Positions 36,214 to 47,392 of a stretch of DNA of 64,000 nucleotides are shown here, piece after piece. Position 1 is the stretch's first letter, and each line of letters begins with the position of its first letter. Origin of the DNA: Thuidium tamariscinum (taxonomy: Eukaryota; Streptophyta; Bryopsida; Hypnales; Thuidiaceae). The translations under genes and the position numbers were made by a program. The notes below the pieces were generated by a model, which made no database searches, was not told the DNA's origin, and saw only the letters and a program-made list of their open reading frames with translations. Where the stretch lies: positions 10,478,001-10,542,000 of the forward strand of contig OX344751.2 in assembly GCA_947034885.2 (NCBI GenBank). The letters run 5' to 3'.

Positions 36214-37231
36214 CCCCTAAAGGACCATTGTTCCCTTAGGGGAAAAATTGGATTTTGGTAGATTCCTATGACTTCAATTTTTGGTGAAACTTTTTGAAAC
36301 TTTCTTGCAAGATAGAAAAATTGATTAGCTTTGTGTGAATATCATTTTTTTAAATTTCAATTGGTGCTTGGGAGCAAAAGTTATACTACAAAAGCCCATA
36401 CTTTCATTCGGTGGGCAACAAATTTTTTTTGCAAAAATTCAATGTTAATTAATCAATTTTTTTGGGAAATAATATATTTTTGGCTACATGTGAAGCTTTG
36501 ATTCATTCTATTTGGACTAGTAATGAGAAGATTTTGGACAATCTTGTTTTTTCAGGCACTCTAAGGTAGGAGGCTCTAAAAGTGCTCACATTTCCAAATG
36601 GACATTGTTTATACATGATATTTTTTAATCTTTACAAGAATGTACAAACTATCTACATTTGACGGGGTGGGCGGTTTTAGAGCCTTGTGCCATATTGACT
36701 TCAAAAATTCAAAACTAATTCCACAAAGCTCCAAAAAATATGAAATGACTTGGATTAAATGCCTACTCCACTTGTCTTTCAAGGAAAATTCACTGAAAAA
36801 TATTTCTAAATGTTTCACCTCACCAAAATTTAGTTCAAGCCCTTAGATGATTGGTTTATGGACCTACTACCTTAAAATTCTTCTTGAAAAAATAACTTAC
36901 AAGATTCATTTTTGATGCAATTTTCACAATTTTTCAAAAAACATTGTTGGACAAGGTTATGTTTACTTGCTAGAGCAATCTTGTCGTTGGGATTATTTTG
37001 TTTCAATCCCATCTTAGCTTTCCTTTCAATCTTGGATCTACTTCTAATTTACAATTTTTTAAAGAATGGTATTTAAGTGTGTATTTTGTCAACTTTTTTT
37101 TATCCTAGACTCTCAATTCAATTCTTTAACACAAAAAATTACAAATTCAAATTCTATAGTGCAAAATTTTTTCACAAATGGCAATCAAAGTCATCTAAAA
37201 ATGCAGACCGCAGTTGAAAAAAACTTGCTTA
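36214..37231 (-). mobile_element. TTAA-family element, reverse copy, interrupted by a MITE
   Basis: It starts CCCCTAAAGGACCATTG after TTAA (36,210-36,213). Its body (GACTTCAATTTTTGGTGAA, TTGATTAGCT, GGAGCAAAAGTTAT, CTTCTTGAAAAAATAACTTA, TTTCAATCTTGGA) runs parallel to 37,914-38,640. The only large interruption is an insertion at 36,564-36,872. The far terminus is missing and the body stops at a second MITE at 37,232. Confidence 0.65.
36564..36872. mobile_element. TA-flanked MITE, 309 bp, nested in a TTAA-family element
   Basis: AGGTAGGAGG after TA (36,562-36,563) and CCTACTACCT before TA (36,873-36,874). The inverted ends match at 9 of 10 positions. Comparison with the parallel copy at 38,250-38,280 shows this segment as an insertion. 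Confidence 0.7.
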
Positions 37232-37586
37232 AGGTAGCAGCATCCATAACCATTAGTGCATCCAATTACTGATAGTAGAGTTATCTTAAAATGTTATTAG
37301 ATGTGCCTTGAAACCATGCTAATGCTTGATTGTAGTTGGTGGGGTCTGATTTTTTTAGATTTTGGTGTGAGAATCAAGGCAACTTTACTAGAGTGTGGTT
37401 TAGGGTGCCCTAGAGAGTTCTACTTCAAAAGTTCATGGAAATTTGATACTTTATCCAAAAATTCTAATTATTTTTTGAAAATTCATGATTTTCAATTGCT
37501 AATACAGTAAAAATATTTCTTTTAGGAAAAATTGCCTCTAACTATGCTGAAATTCCTTATTTTGATGGTTATAGATGCTGCTACCT
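37232..37586. mobile_element. TA-flanked MITE, 355 bp, 22-bp inverted ends
   Basis: AGGTAGCAGCATCCATAACC (start) and GGTTATAGATGCTGCTACCT (end) are inverted repeats differing at one position over 22 bases. TA flanks both sides (37,230-37,231 and 37,587-37,588). The AGGTAG terminus relates it to the 309-bp element at 36,564. Internal short frames are not recognised. Confidence 0.8.
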
Positions 37587-37604
37587 TATCCAATGTATAA
37601 GGTA

Positions 37605-37904
37605 AGAGGTCCTATAATGGACCATCTAAGGGCTGAAACAGAATTTCAGGGAGGTAAAACCTTTAGAAATATTTTACAGTAAATTTTCCTTGAAAAACAA
37701 GTAGAATTGACATCTAACCGAAGTCGTTTCATATTTTTCTGAGCTTTTTTGAATTAGTTATCCAATTTTGAAGTTGAAAGGGCATAGGGCTGTAAAATGG
37801 TGCCCTAGCTACAATGTACATTGTCAATACATTGCTGAAGGCTATGAAAAAGCGACATGTACAACTACTATACATTTAAGATAGGGCACCATTTTAGAAC
37901 CCAC
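37605..37904. repeat. ~300-bp repeat with degenerate inverted ends
   Basis: GAGGTCCTATAATGGACC (left) and the complement of GGGCACCATTTTAGAACC (right) are imperfect inverted repeats. A similar unit lies at about 58,848-59,127 (AGGTCCAATAAAGC...AATTTAGAGCC), with shared inner words AATATTTTACAGTAAATTTT / AATATTTTGCAGTAAATTTT. The right end recurs at window base 1. Confidence 0.5.
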
Positions 37905-37913
37905 TCCATTTAA

Positions 37914-38826
37914 CCCCTAAAGGACCAAGAGTCCCCTTGGGGGACTTTAAGAATTCGGGTAGGTACTTGTGACTTCAATTTTTAATGAATTTTCTTGAAA
38001 TTTTCACATAAGATAGAAAAACTGATTAGCTCTGTGGGAATTTTTTTTTCAATTGGTGACCGGGAGCAAAAGTTATGCCATCTTAAACATAATTTTTATG
38101 TCGCTGGGCAGAAAAAAAAATCTACAAAAACTTCAAAATAAAAATAAATTTTTTTTCTTATAGATTTTATTTTTGTCTACAAGTGAAGCTTTGATTCATT
38201 CCATTTGGATTAGTAATGTGAAAGTTATGAACAATCTTGTTTTTTGGGCAATCTAAGCATCTTCTTGAAAAAATAACTTATAGGATTCATTTGTGAATGC
38301 AATTTTCACAATTTTTCAAAAAAAATTATTGGACAAGGTTGATTTTGTTTGCAAGAACAATCTCACCATTGGGATTATTGTGTTTCAATTCCATCTATGA
38401 GATATTTGCAATTTAGTTTTTCTTTCAATCTTGGACCTACATCTACTTGACAATTTTTTAAAGAATGAAAAAAAAGTCTTTATTTTGTGAATTTTTTTCC
38501 CTAAGCTCTTAGCTCAATTTATCAATAGAAAAAAAATTTAAATTCAAGGTTTGTAGTGCAAAAAAATTACATAAATGGACAAAGTCATTTGAAGTTGCAA
38601 ACTAGAGTTTAAGAAAACTTTGTTTTCCAACTTTGAATGCTCATATCTTCCTATCTGTACTGTCAAACTTCATGAAATTTTCACCACATGATCTTAGTTA
38701 AGTAAAGTACAAGATCCTATGGTTAGATTCTAAAAATTTAGTTTTTTTGTTTTTCATGGATGAATGGAGCAGAAATGGCAGTTTTGAGTGGTTTTGGGTT
38801 GAAAAACAGCCGTGGTCCTGTAGGGG
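37914..38826 (-). mobile_element. TTAA-family element, reverse copy with both ends (913 bp)
   Basis: CCCCTAAAGGACCAAGAG follows TTAA (37,910-37,913). GTGGTCCTGTAGGGG precedes TTAA (38,827-38,830). The length is close to the 926-bp copy at 12,776. The inner body is the reverse of that copy (CATTCCATTTGGATTAGTAA against its complement). Confidence 0.75.
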
Positions 38827-39026
38827 TTAAGAGCCTTCTACCTTAATGCTTCATATCTTTCAATCTATACGATCAAACTTCATCAAACTTTTACTACATG
38901 ATCTCAATCAAGTTAAGTACAAGATCCTCTTCCAAAATGTTTTTTTTTTTTTTTCTCGGGTGAACTCAACATAAATGGCAGTTTCAAGAGTTTTGTAACA
39001 AAAAAATGGCCTTGGTCCTTTAGGGG
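38827..39026 (-). repeat. Duplicated right end of the TTAA-family element
   Basis: The ~200-base terminal segment of the preceding element is repeated directly. It runs from ATATCTTTCAATCTATACGATCAAACTTCATC (motif abbreviated: CAAACTTCATCAAACTTTTA) to GGCCTTGGTCCTTTAGGGG before TTAA at 39,027-39,030. The element therefore has two alternative right termini. Confidence 0.65.
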
Positions 39027-39039
39027 TTAAAGAAATGTA

Positions 39040-39536
39040 TCGGTACAGTAGGCTCTAGTGAGGCACCCCCTCCATGACTCCATCCGATCAACGCCCAGCA
39101 GCCTAACAAGATTCTATTTGTCCATCCCAGAACATTCTAATTTTTTCTTAATAGGATTCCACTGTAACTCCGGTACTGTTGTTCCAGTAAAATCCAAGAA
39201 GATCAGACAGCTGGAAATCACATTCTTTCTGACAACAATCTCCTTGCCCCTTTGTACGAAGGCCACCCGCCCAGTCCCGCCGGCTCACGGAAGAACGTGA
39301 ACGGTTGGTTCACTTCACTTGTGCTGAAAATAATAAAATAAAATAAAAAATAGAAACAACACAGACTATTTTATAAGCTACCCTAAATCCTGGATACAGG
39401 GCCTGCTATTCTGTACGTGGCAACTGAAGGCGAGACCCCCTCTTCGCTTCTCAACCAATGGTTAACTTAACCTCGGTCAACCCACTCCACCCGACCGTCA
39501 GGTTCGACTACTGCCTTGCATACAGGAAGGTAAAGG
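39040..39536. other. GC-richer patch, no gene recognised
   Basis: Less AT-rich than its surroundings (CCACCCGCCCAGTCCCGCCGG). An 80-codon plus-strand frame (39,058-39,300) and a 99-codon minus-strand frame across the neighbouring element have no recognisable domain. Confidence 0.4.
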
Positions 39537-39800
39537 ACCCCATTACAGACAAAATGGGAGGAAGAAGGCACAAAATTGTAATGGTGGTGTATATTTTTTT
39601 GTCTTGAAACACATGGACATTTTTCATTGAAGGGGGAGAAGGTACATCGAACCGGAGGCAGAACCTCAGTGAGTACGTGAGAACATTGTATTAGAAGAAA
39701 AAATTTCATGGTGGTGTAAGTACATTTCAAAACTTGAATGTATACCATCATTACAATTTTGTTCACGATGGGCTTCCTCCCATTTTGTCTGTAATGGGGT
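39537..39800. mobile_element. 264-bp element with perfect 28-bp terminal inverted repeats
   Basis: The left end runs 39,537-39,564 (ACCCCATTACAGACAAAATG...) and the right end 39,773-39,800 (...CATTTTGTCTGTAATGGGGT). They are exact reverse complements over 28 bases. Similarity continues inward with CACAAAATTGTAATGGTGGT against ACCATCATTACAATTTTGTT. No clear target duplication was seen. Perfect ends suggest a young insertion. Confidence 0.85.
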
Positions 39801-39879
39801 AGTTTTTCTTAGTAACTTCTAGTGTACCTCATGTTGTTGCCCTAGTCAAAATAAGAGTGCAATTCATTTCCTAATTTTT

Positions 39880-40985
39880 AATTCATACAAAACTTGAAAA
39901 TTCAATAACTTTTACATTGTATGTCCCAATGCCTCGAAACAAAGCTTGGGGCACCCCTCCTTGTAGAAAGCTTTCCAATGGTACTATGAACATGATAGGG
40001 GACACATGGTTGTGGAGAGATTTTACCATAACAAACAAAAGAACCTCATTTCTGATGTAGATTTTTTTTTTTTAAAGTTTAAGGCCATAGGCAATTTATA
40101 AGGGAAACAAAAACTTTGGGTCTATGGTTCCTTCTTGAGGCCTAAGAAAATTAGTCATTGAATCCTTTCTTTATAACTATCCATCATCAAACAATAGAAT
40201 GACTATTTTAACTTTAATTAGGGTTATCAAAGCCCTTATTAGAAATAGATTCATAAATATGGTGGGAAATTATTTTATATAACATTGACCTTATTTGACT
40301 TTAAAAATCTAGGACCTTTTGTGATGACTTAGCTCTTTCTATGTAAACCCTGAATCTTATCTAATCCTCTTTCTATGTGACAATGACTAAAGCTCGCCAT
40401 TCTTGCCAATTAGAAGTTGTAATGTCTCCATAGCTTCAATTCAAGGTGCAATTGAATTGTTATGCAATCATGAAAATGATTGGAGGAGAAATTACTAATC
40501 TAGACATTTGTCTCATTATTATTTAATCAAGAAGCTTTGTAACCATGGTGTAAAACATTGTATAAAACCAATAGTAACTAAACATGATTTTACCTTCAAA
40601 TGCTTGACAAAAGGATTATTATCTTCAACAAGGTACAAACCATTGACCCTCTAATCTCCCCCCTCTAAATTTAAAAAAGAAGAAGATAATATAGACAAAG
40701 ATTATTCAATGCTATATTAACACTAATTATTAGCTTATGACGATAGAGGATGGCATAGCTTTTATAGGCATTATGTCCTTCAAAATGTAAGTAAATTAAA
40801 CTTAAGTCCTATAGTTGTTGTTTTAAAAAATAATAATTTATAAAGATTCTTAATACTAAAGAAGATCTTGATCTCTAAGGTCAACATGTTTACTGGCCCA
40901 AAACTACTTCAAAATACTTGTCTCCAAAGCAAGGTCAAAATCTTTGACAATATTTATTTTTTAACAATTTCAACCATAGGATCCT
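39880..40985 (+). repeat. ~1.1-kb dispersed repeat, copy B
   Basis: Partner of 28,840-29,960; the shared ordered words are given there. No recognisable coding sequence. Confidence 0.5.
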
Positions 40986-41122
40986 TTCATAAATTTGTTC
41001 AATTACATTGTCACTTAATTTTAGAATGAATACCTTTACCAATTGCAAGTTCAATGGGCCTGAACTTTAAAATGTAGACTTTTCCAACCCTTCCAAAAGG
41101 TGAAGTTATGTCTTTCACATTA

Positions 41123-41443
41123 GGGAAGATTTGAGAGCAAATGATGGCCGTTTCAGGGTTGTTTCTTAGTTTGTTCCTTGCACTATCCTGAAACAATAAA
41201 TCAGCCTATAGTCATAGGATTTTAGAATTTTTTTTCAAAAATTCTAAAAAGTGTTAAGAAACCTAAACCTCAATTTTATAAAAGTATTTTTAAAATATTT
41301 GAAAATAATTTGAAAATAATTTGAAAAATTCCTATTTTCTAATGTAATAGTTTCTCGACCACGTTAGACCACTAATGTGGCTCATTTCCATAGTCTTGGA
41401 ACTTAAGATAACTCGTAGTCTTCTAATACCTTCAAATCTCCCC
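41123..41443 (+). mobile_element. TA/GGGGA...TCCCC family element, 321 bp
   Basis: GGGAAGATTTGAGAGC follows TA (41,121-41,122) and CCTTCAAATCTCCCC precedes TA (41,444-41,445). It carries the left block (GGCCGTTTCAGGGTTG) and right block (CTCGACCACG, GTAGTCTTCTAATACC) that also bound the 1.9-kb element at 2,662-4,597. Confidence 0.75.
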
Positions 41444-41445
41444 TA

Positions 41446-43570
41446 ATTACACTTTTAGGGAAGAACACATATGTCCTACAACTTGTGCATTTTAGTAAAT
41501 ATGTTAGAATATGGATTGAAAACATGTCTAAAAAAATTTAACTAAAAGAACTTTCATATTCAATTATTAAAAAATTATGAAGTGAAAAGAAATAATATTG
41601 AATGAATTATGAAACTAAGATGCCAATAACTCTTGGAAAAATTTGAGAATTATTAATTCCAATTGTGAAAATATCAATAATCAATTAGTATCACTTAAAC
41701 TCTTTTTTATTTGAAAAAATTTTAATTAGAGAAAAAAATGACTTTATATGTTTATTCTACCTTCACTACCCACAAATAAAAAACTCTGCATAACTTTTAT
41801 TTAATTATTTGGAAATAAATGGTTTGAATTTTTAGAGAAAGGTATCAATCCATGAAATTTTATGAAAATAATTTATGTATTTATTGGAAAATATTTTTTG
41901 GTGCCCACTTTGACATTGAAATTTTTGAAAAAACATGTTCTAACTTTTGCAATATTTGTCTGCATGACATAATACAACACATTAAATGTAGATTATAATG
42001 AATTGCATTCATTCTAAAAAGTTCATGCAAAAATTCCAAATTATGAAGTCAATAGAGCCTTGCCCAAGTTTTCGAAAATCCCAAAGTGTGTTCATTAGCC
42101 TATATGGGATTAATAGATAAATTAAATAAAATTTCTTAATTAATAATAATAATTTACATATAAATAGTTATGTGTGCCAAAATTATTGTCAATAATTTTA
42201 TATGATACAAATAAACCAAAAAAATGAATGTTTCAATTTTTTTATATTATCAACAAAGTTCTCAATTTTTTTGGAGATTTTGTTTGTAGCAAGCTTGAAA
42301 TGTAAATCTTTGACCATGATAAAATTTTGAAATTACATTTTCAACCATACAATAAAAATTCTCTTTTTTAATCCTTATAAAGGAAGAATATTTACATAGT
42401 AATTTAGTTAAAAAATTCATAAAATATTTATATAAGTGAATTTTTCAAAATTTATACAATAAAAATGTTGAATATTTTTAATATATTCTATATGAAAAAA
42501 ATCGAATGGATGAAATCACAACTCTAAGTGGATAAAATCATTTCTTCTTCTGTCCATTATCTTAATAAAGGACATTTTTTACCTCTACGCATTAAATTCA
42601 TTCAGTTTGTAGTAGAAATTTTTTCATTTTCAAAAACAATTTTTTGGCTTGAAACTTTCAACTTTAGGGAAGTAATTGAAGTTGTGAAGATTAATCCTAT
42701 TGTTTTTCAATTTTTGTGAGTGATTTAATATTCGATACTGAAATTGAGTTGGATATAAAATTTAGGATTTTCTGTTGCCAAGTCCACAAAACTGTATCAA
42801 ACTTTAAAATTTTAAAGTTGTACACATCTACTTTTTAAAATATCGAAGAATGATTTGCCTTATCCTAATAAAATTTTGTATAAGCAAAAATCAATGTGTA
42901 TTTTAAAGTACATTTGATAGTTGTACTTATATTGCACATATTATCTAAAGATCTTGGATTGTTAACTATGCTATTCATAACAACATGTGATCCAATTTGC
43001 ATCCAACATCATTGGTAATGCTTTAATCTAATAATATAGATTGAATTATTGCTTTACAGGTTCAATTATGTAAAATATAGATGATTGTCTAAAGTTTATA
43101 TTCATTTTATATAAAAGTATCCATTATTAATAACAATAGTTCTTGTTGCATTCTATAACATTCGTGAGCATTGTTGGTAAGGTCCCTCTATTATCATAGT
43201 CTTCCTCAAAAGTCTAGGACTAATTCATATTTGACTTTTAACTTCAAAATATTCCTATAAATCATGCTACACTTTAGATGAACTATTTTGTATACCATCA
43301 ACGGTAGTCACACCTTCTTTACTAGACATTTTTTTTTTAGAAAATGGGAACATTGTGACTTCTTTGCTAGATCTTTTTCCATGCCTATTATTCTCATCTA
43401 TATGTAAATAATGGACGTCAAGAAGATTTCTTTGTAGAAGTATATTTTCTTGAGCTAACGGGAAGATAATAGGGAATTGCAATGTTTATAAGAAAATCCA
43501 TTCTTCATTCTCCACCTTTGAACAATACAACAAGAAGGTCACACTGCCTTCTTCACTTGAAATTGTTTTC
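41446..43570. other. Intergenic AT-rich DNA
   Basis: No gene recognised. Worn repeat words of the TTAA family appear near 41,760-42,100. Confidence 0.5.
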
Positions 43571-44430
43571 CATTGGCTCCTCTTTTCTCTCACCAACTTT
43601 TCATTTTTCATAAAAATTTGCTCAGAGAATTTTTTTTCCACTATCTTTATTGCAAAAGAACCCCAAATCCATTTTTTCCCTCAAAAATGCCTATGACTTC
43701 ACAGTTCACACGATTAAAAAACCCCTTTCCTACAACCTTTACCCTAAACCTTTACCCTAGAGACAAATAGAACTTGTGCGCAACGCCAACACCCTCCATC
43801 CCTATCCCCATTTCTACTTTTGGGGCATTTCTTATCATTCTTTCCATTTTCCACGAGAAACATTTCCAACCTTTCCCTACCACTAAACTAAGTGTTCCCA
43901 TGCAGATTTTTGGATGCCCACACATTCATCGTACTGGACAGGAGATGCCGAAGTCAAACCTCCGAATACTAAAACCAGCCAGGTTCCCCTGTTCCAGTCT
44001 CACTTCCAGTAGTAAGTAGTAACTTACTACTGCCTGCCAAGGAAACATGGCGTACGTGGTATGCGTTTCAAGTTTCTGAAGATTCATGTGTCATGCAGCA
44101 GTTTTTTTGGGCCACTGGCTATCAGTCCCCAGTACCGAAGAAGGCTTGAGCCTGTCAGAAGCCGTCCCTCCAGGATGGCGCCAGTGCTGGGAAGGCACGT
44201 GGCAGGTCCTGTTCCGGGGAAAAAACGCTGCATGCGTGCCAGGGAAAAGAATTAAATCGGGAGATCACGGGACTGAAAAGGCCGAGCGAGTGAGAGAGAG
44301 AGAGGGAACCAACGTGGGGAATCTAAATACAGGGTACATTCCAGAGGCCGGCCACCAACCCACCCACCCACCAGCGCGCTTTAATCTTCACCGGGGTTCA
44401 ATTCTGTCACCCTATTTTTTGTCATGTTAA
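43571..44430. other. GC-richer region, possible distal TPS promoter
   Basis: GC content rises from about 43,780 to 44,400, with CCGGCC, GCGCGC and a GAGAGA run. A CACGTGGC motif (ABRE/G-box core) is at 44,196-44,203. Open frames of 64-114 codons show no family signature. Like the TPS leader it is GC-rich, but about 0.9 kb of AT-rich DNA with a MITE separates the two. A regulatory role is inference only. Confidence 0.3.
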
Positions 44431-44977
44431 TTCTATTGTTATCATCTTTCCTTAGCAGTCTACGATCTGTGATTGCAAATATGAATTTAGAATTTGAAAA
44501 TTTTATCAAATGTTGTAAATAAAAAGTCTGGCGTTGGGGGGGGGGGCGGCTTTTGCAATGAGTTGCAGAATTGCATGATTAAGCTCTTTGGCATATCTAG
44601 TGTGCTATAGAAAATAAACAACAATTTTGCACATTGGTGAAGGACTATGAATTAAAGTGCAAGTGGTTCTATAATTTTTGGATGTATTGAGAATTGGTTA
44701 CAAATTTTGCAATGCCAAAATGCATTAGATGCACTTGGAGGATTGAAGTTGGTAGTAAACATATTATAGAGAAAAAGTTAAGTGTACCCAAAATAGACCA
44801 CTTGTAAGGTTGCCACCTCAATAATAATACTATAAATAGAGTTGAACACTACTCAAAATGGCCTTTAACTCCACCTTGCACTTGTCCTTGCAATGTGTAC
44901 CATTTTGGATAACCTCCATGATCATTTTCTTTTAAAAAAATAGGGGCGATTTAAAGAACTGATTCATTTTAGTTGTA
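44431..44977. other. AT-rich spacer with poly-G run
   Basis: No gene recognised. A run of eleven G lies at about 44,536-44,546. Confidence 0.5.
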
Positions 44978-45259
44978 TAGTGGGTACACCCAAAAGTGCA
45001 ACCGACCTTAAAGGGCCATCTGTAGTTTGTGTACATTCTCAAATAAGTTATGGAGTGTACCTATTCAGATGGAACACTATTAGAAACAAACTTTACCTCT
45101 TAATAACTTTTGCATACTGTATCCAAATGTTGTCTTCTTTGGTACATTGAAACGTGCTTTCACTTGTCAACAAGACTGTACGCAAATCTGAACAGCCTAG
45201 TAATAGTAACTAGAACTAGAAACAGTACCAATTTCTGGCACTTTTGGGTGTACCCACCT
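44978..45259 (-). mobile_element. TA-flanked MITE, copy 4 (~282 bp), upstream of TPS
   Basis: TAGTGGGTACACCCAAAAGTGC (left; motif abbreviated) and GCACTTTTGGGTGTACCCACCT (right) are nearly perfect inverted repeats, with TA outside both. The body is the reverse complement of the 273-bp copies at 1,820, 19,251 and 20,344 (GTACATTGAAACGTGC against GTTCCAATGCACC). It lies about 2.1 kb before the TPS start codon. Confidence 0.85.
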
Positions 45260-45289
45260 TAGTTACTTTACTTTACAGACCGGACCGTT

Positions 45290-47392
45290 TTCCAACCTGT
45301 GAGAATGAAGCTTAATTTAACTTCAGTTAATTCTAACCTCGGGTCAGTCGCGACGGACTCAGCCTGTTGGAACACATGAATGAATAATGCGGCGGGGTGA
45401 ATGATGATGCTTGCCTGGTTGCGACGGGCGAGCTTTCATGGAGTGGTCCGTCTTTTTGCGCTTTTGATGATGCACTCCGTTTAGGGATCCTTCGGGAATC
45501 CGGATCGTAATCTTCAATGCTGGTGTTCGGCCAGCGATTGTCGTCGTCCCGGCCAGCAACTGACAGGGCCGGCTGGACCACCAGTCGTTTGCGGATTTTG
45601 GTCGAAGCAAGGGACGTTAAGGAAAGAAAAGGGCCGGGAGTCTGGCGTTCGCTCTGGCAGCGAGGGAGACCTCGTGCTTTTGGAGGTTGGCTTTGGCTTT
45701 GTGGAATAAAAAGACTGATGAAGTAGTCGTCGTCGTAGGCTCAGTGTAGTCTTCGTCGTCTTCGTCGTCATGTGCTGGCTCGGCAGACGAGGAGGAGGAG
45801 GAGGCCGTCGTGGTGCGCTGTACCGTTCGTAGGCTGGACGTCGTGGATTTTTTTAAAATTTCGTTTTTGTTTTGTTTTTTGGAGCGCCGCGATGGTCACA
45901 AGAAGCAAGAAGCTCATCAGCGGTGTGATGAAGAGGAGTTTCTTGCGTAGTGGAGAGCTACTTCTGAACACTCCCTCGTCGACGCTTCTCCTGCGCAAGT
46001 CTGTAGGCTTCATCACTTTCATTTCCTCACTCTTTCTTGTTTTTTTCTTTTCGTCATGAGAGCGCGCGATGTCGAGTGCGTGACGGTGGAGAGTGATAAA
46101 AGACGAAGGTAAGAGCGCAAGAGGAGAGAGTGGGAGTGTGCGAAGGAGAGAGCTGCAGCAGACGGGTGTAGTGTGTGAAAAATTCGTCCGCCTTTTTCAT
46201 CCGTCAGTTCTTGTTCGGAGAGTGTGAGACGTGTGAGTGCGAGAGCCGAGGGAGGGTGAGAGAGCTGCAGCAGAGGCGAGGCATGTAAAATTCGTCCGGT
46301 CTGTTCATCCACCACTTCTGTTTCCGGACCTCATCGCCGTGTTTTGTTTGGTCACTTCTTGTTGTCGTGTCCTTCTCCCACGTTTTCCTCTACTGATGTG
46401 AAGTGGTTAGTGTAGCGAAACTGCAGTTACTGTATGGCTGGTATCTTGGATGTAAACTACAGTTCTGCGAACTTTCTTGCTGAGTTTGGAGATTCGCAAG
46501 TGTGTTGTATTTTGAAGTGTCCGACTGTCTGTGTTTTGATGTGTTTTTTTTGTCGGCTTTTTTTCAGGGATGGCTGTGCTGCAGTTCAGAGGTTCGCATT
46601 GTTGACGAAGTGATGAATTTCTGCCTCGGTTTGCGCACCTCGTTGTTTCTTTCGCTTAGATATGCTTTGCCATGGAGTGACCAGTCTCGCTTGTAGACTG
46701 AGGTGGCCTATCTGAACTCCTTGCCCTGAGTTATTGGACACGTGCTTGTTGTTGCTGGTGGCCAAATGGCGGTATGGTTCAGCTGGACGGGTCAGTTCTG
46801 AAGATGTGACTTAGACAAGGGCTGCTGGGGATTGAAATCGGGTATGCGAAGCCTTGTGCTTTCTCTCAGGAAATCAAGGTTGTCGTCTATTTTGCCTCGT
46901 ATGACATCGCAATTCTATGTGACTCGGGGGGTCGACGTCTTCTTGACCAGCTTCTCTTGAATGGTGAGTTCAGTGCGTTGTGAATTTCGTGGGCCGTTAC
47001 TGCGGTTCAGAGATTTTGGTGAACTGAAATGTAGGAGAGCTACCAAGCACGATCTTTCCAGTCAATTTGTATCTTTAGAGATGTTCGAAACTCAACGGTT
47101 GGGTGACGTTGATTCAGTCCTGCAGCGAGGTAATTAGAGATCAAGCATCTGAAGTCTTGGAATAGATTCTGGCGTTATTAATTCTGAATGATAAGTGTTC
47201 CTTGGAATTGCTACTTTGTGATGATCAAATAGCTGTGCTCAGTAAATTCGTGAACAAGTAATCTGGTGTCCGTAGGGATCTGAATACTTTTGGTTAACTA
47301 GACCGAAGGCTGTGGGAGGAAGTGAGAGCTAGAGGGGCAGAACGGTTGAGAAAATAGCGAGGGGAAGATATTATTGACAGAGGGAAAGGCAT
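45290..47392 (+). promoter_or_regulatory. TPS promoter and 5' leader region
   Basis: GC-rich, CG-containing sequence continuous with the coding region. Splice-like signals suggest a multi-exon leader: a donor AAG|GTAAGAG (GT at 46,109-46,110), an acceptor with a long pyrimidine tract TTTTTTTCAG ending at 46,567, a donor ATG|GTGAGTT (GT at 46,964-46,965) and an acceptor TTATTGACAG ending at 47,380, 12 bases before the ATG. A 95-codon upstream frame (45,772-46,059) could be in the leader if transcription starts early enough. Minus-strand frames here look like shadows. Start site and splice use are not provable from sequence alone. Confidence 0.45.
46130..46330 (+). repeat. ~112-bp tandem duplication in the TPS leader
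   Basis: AGAGCTGCAGCAG occurs at 46,149 and 46,261. In both places it is followed by AAATTCGTCCG, then TTCATCC, then a TTCTTGTTCGG / TTCTGTTTCCGG end, and preceded by GAGTGTGCGA / GAGTGCGAGA. The two units are about 80% alike by eye. Confidence 0.75.

Noticed and set aside
43738..43762. ACCCTAAACC-like words as interstitial telomere repeat
   Set aside because: Only one imperfect match, interrupted by other sequence, with no tandem array of the seven-base plant telomere unit.
45514..46022. Overlapping minus-strand frames of 84-98 codons in front of TPS, as a possible divergent gene
   Set aside because: They overlap each other and the plus-strand leader in GC-rich DNA, where stop codons are rare. 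No family signature is present, and the plus-strand splice signals and composition fit the TPS leader better.
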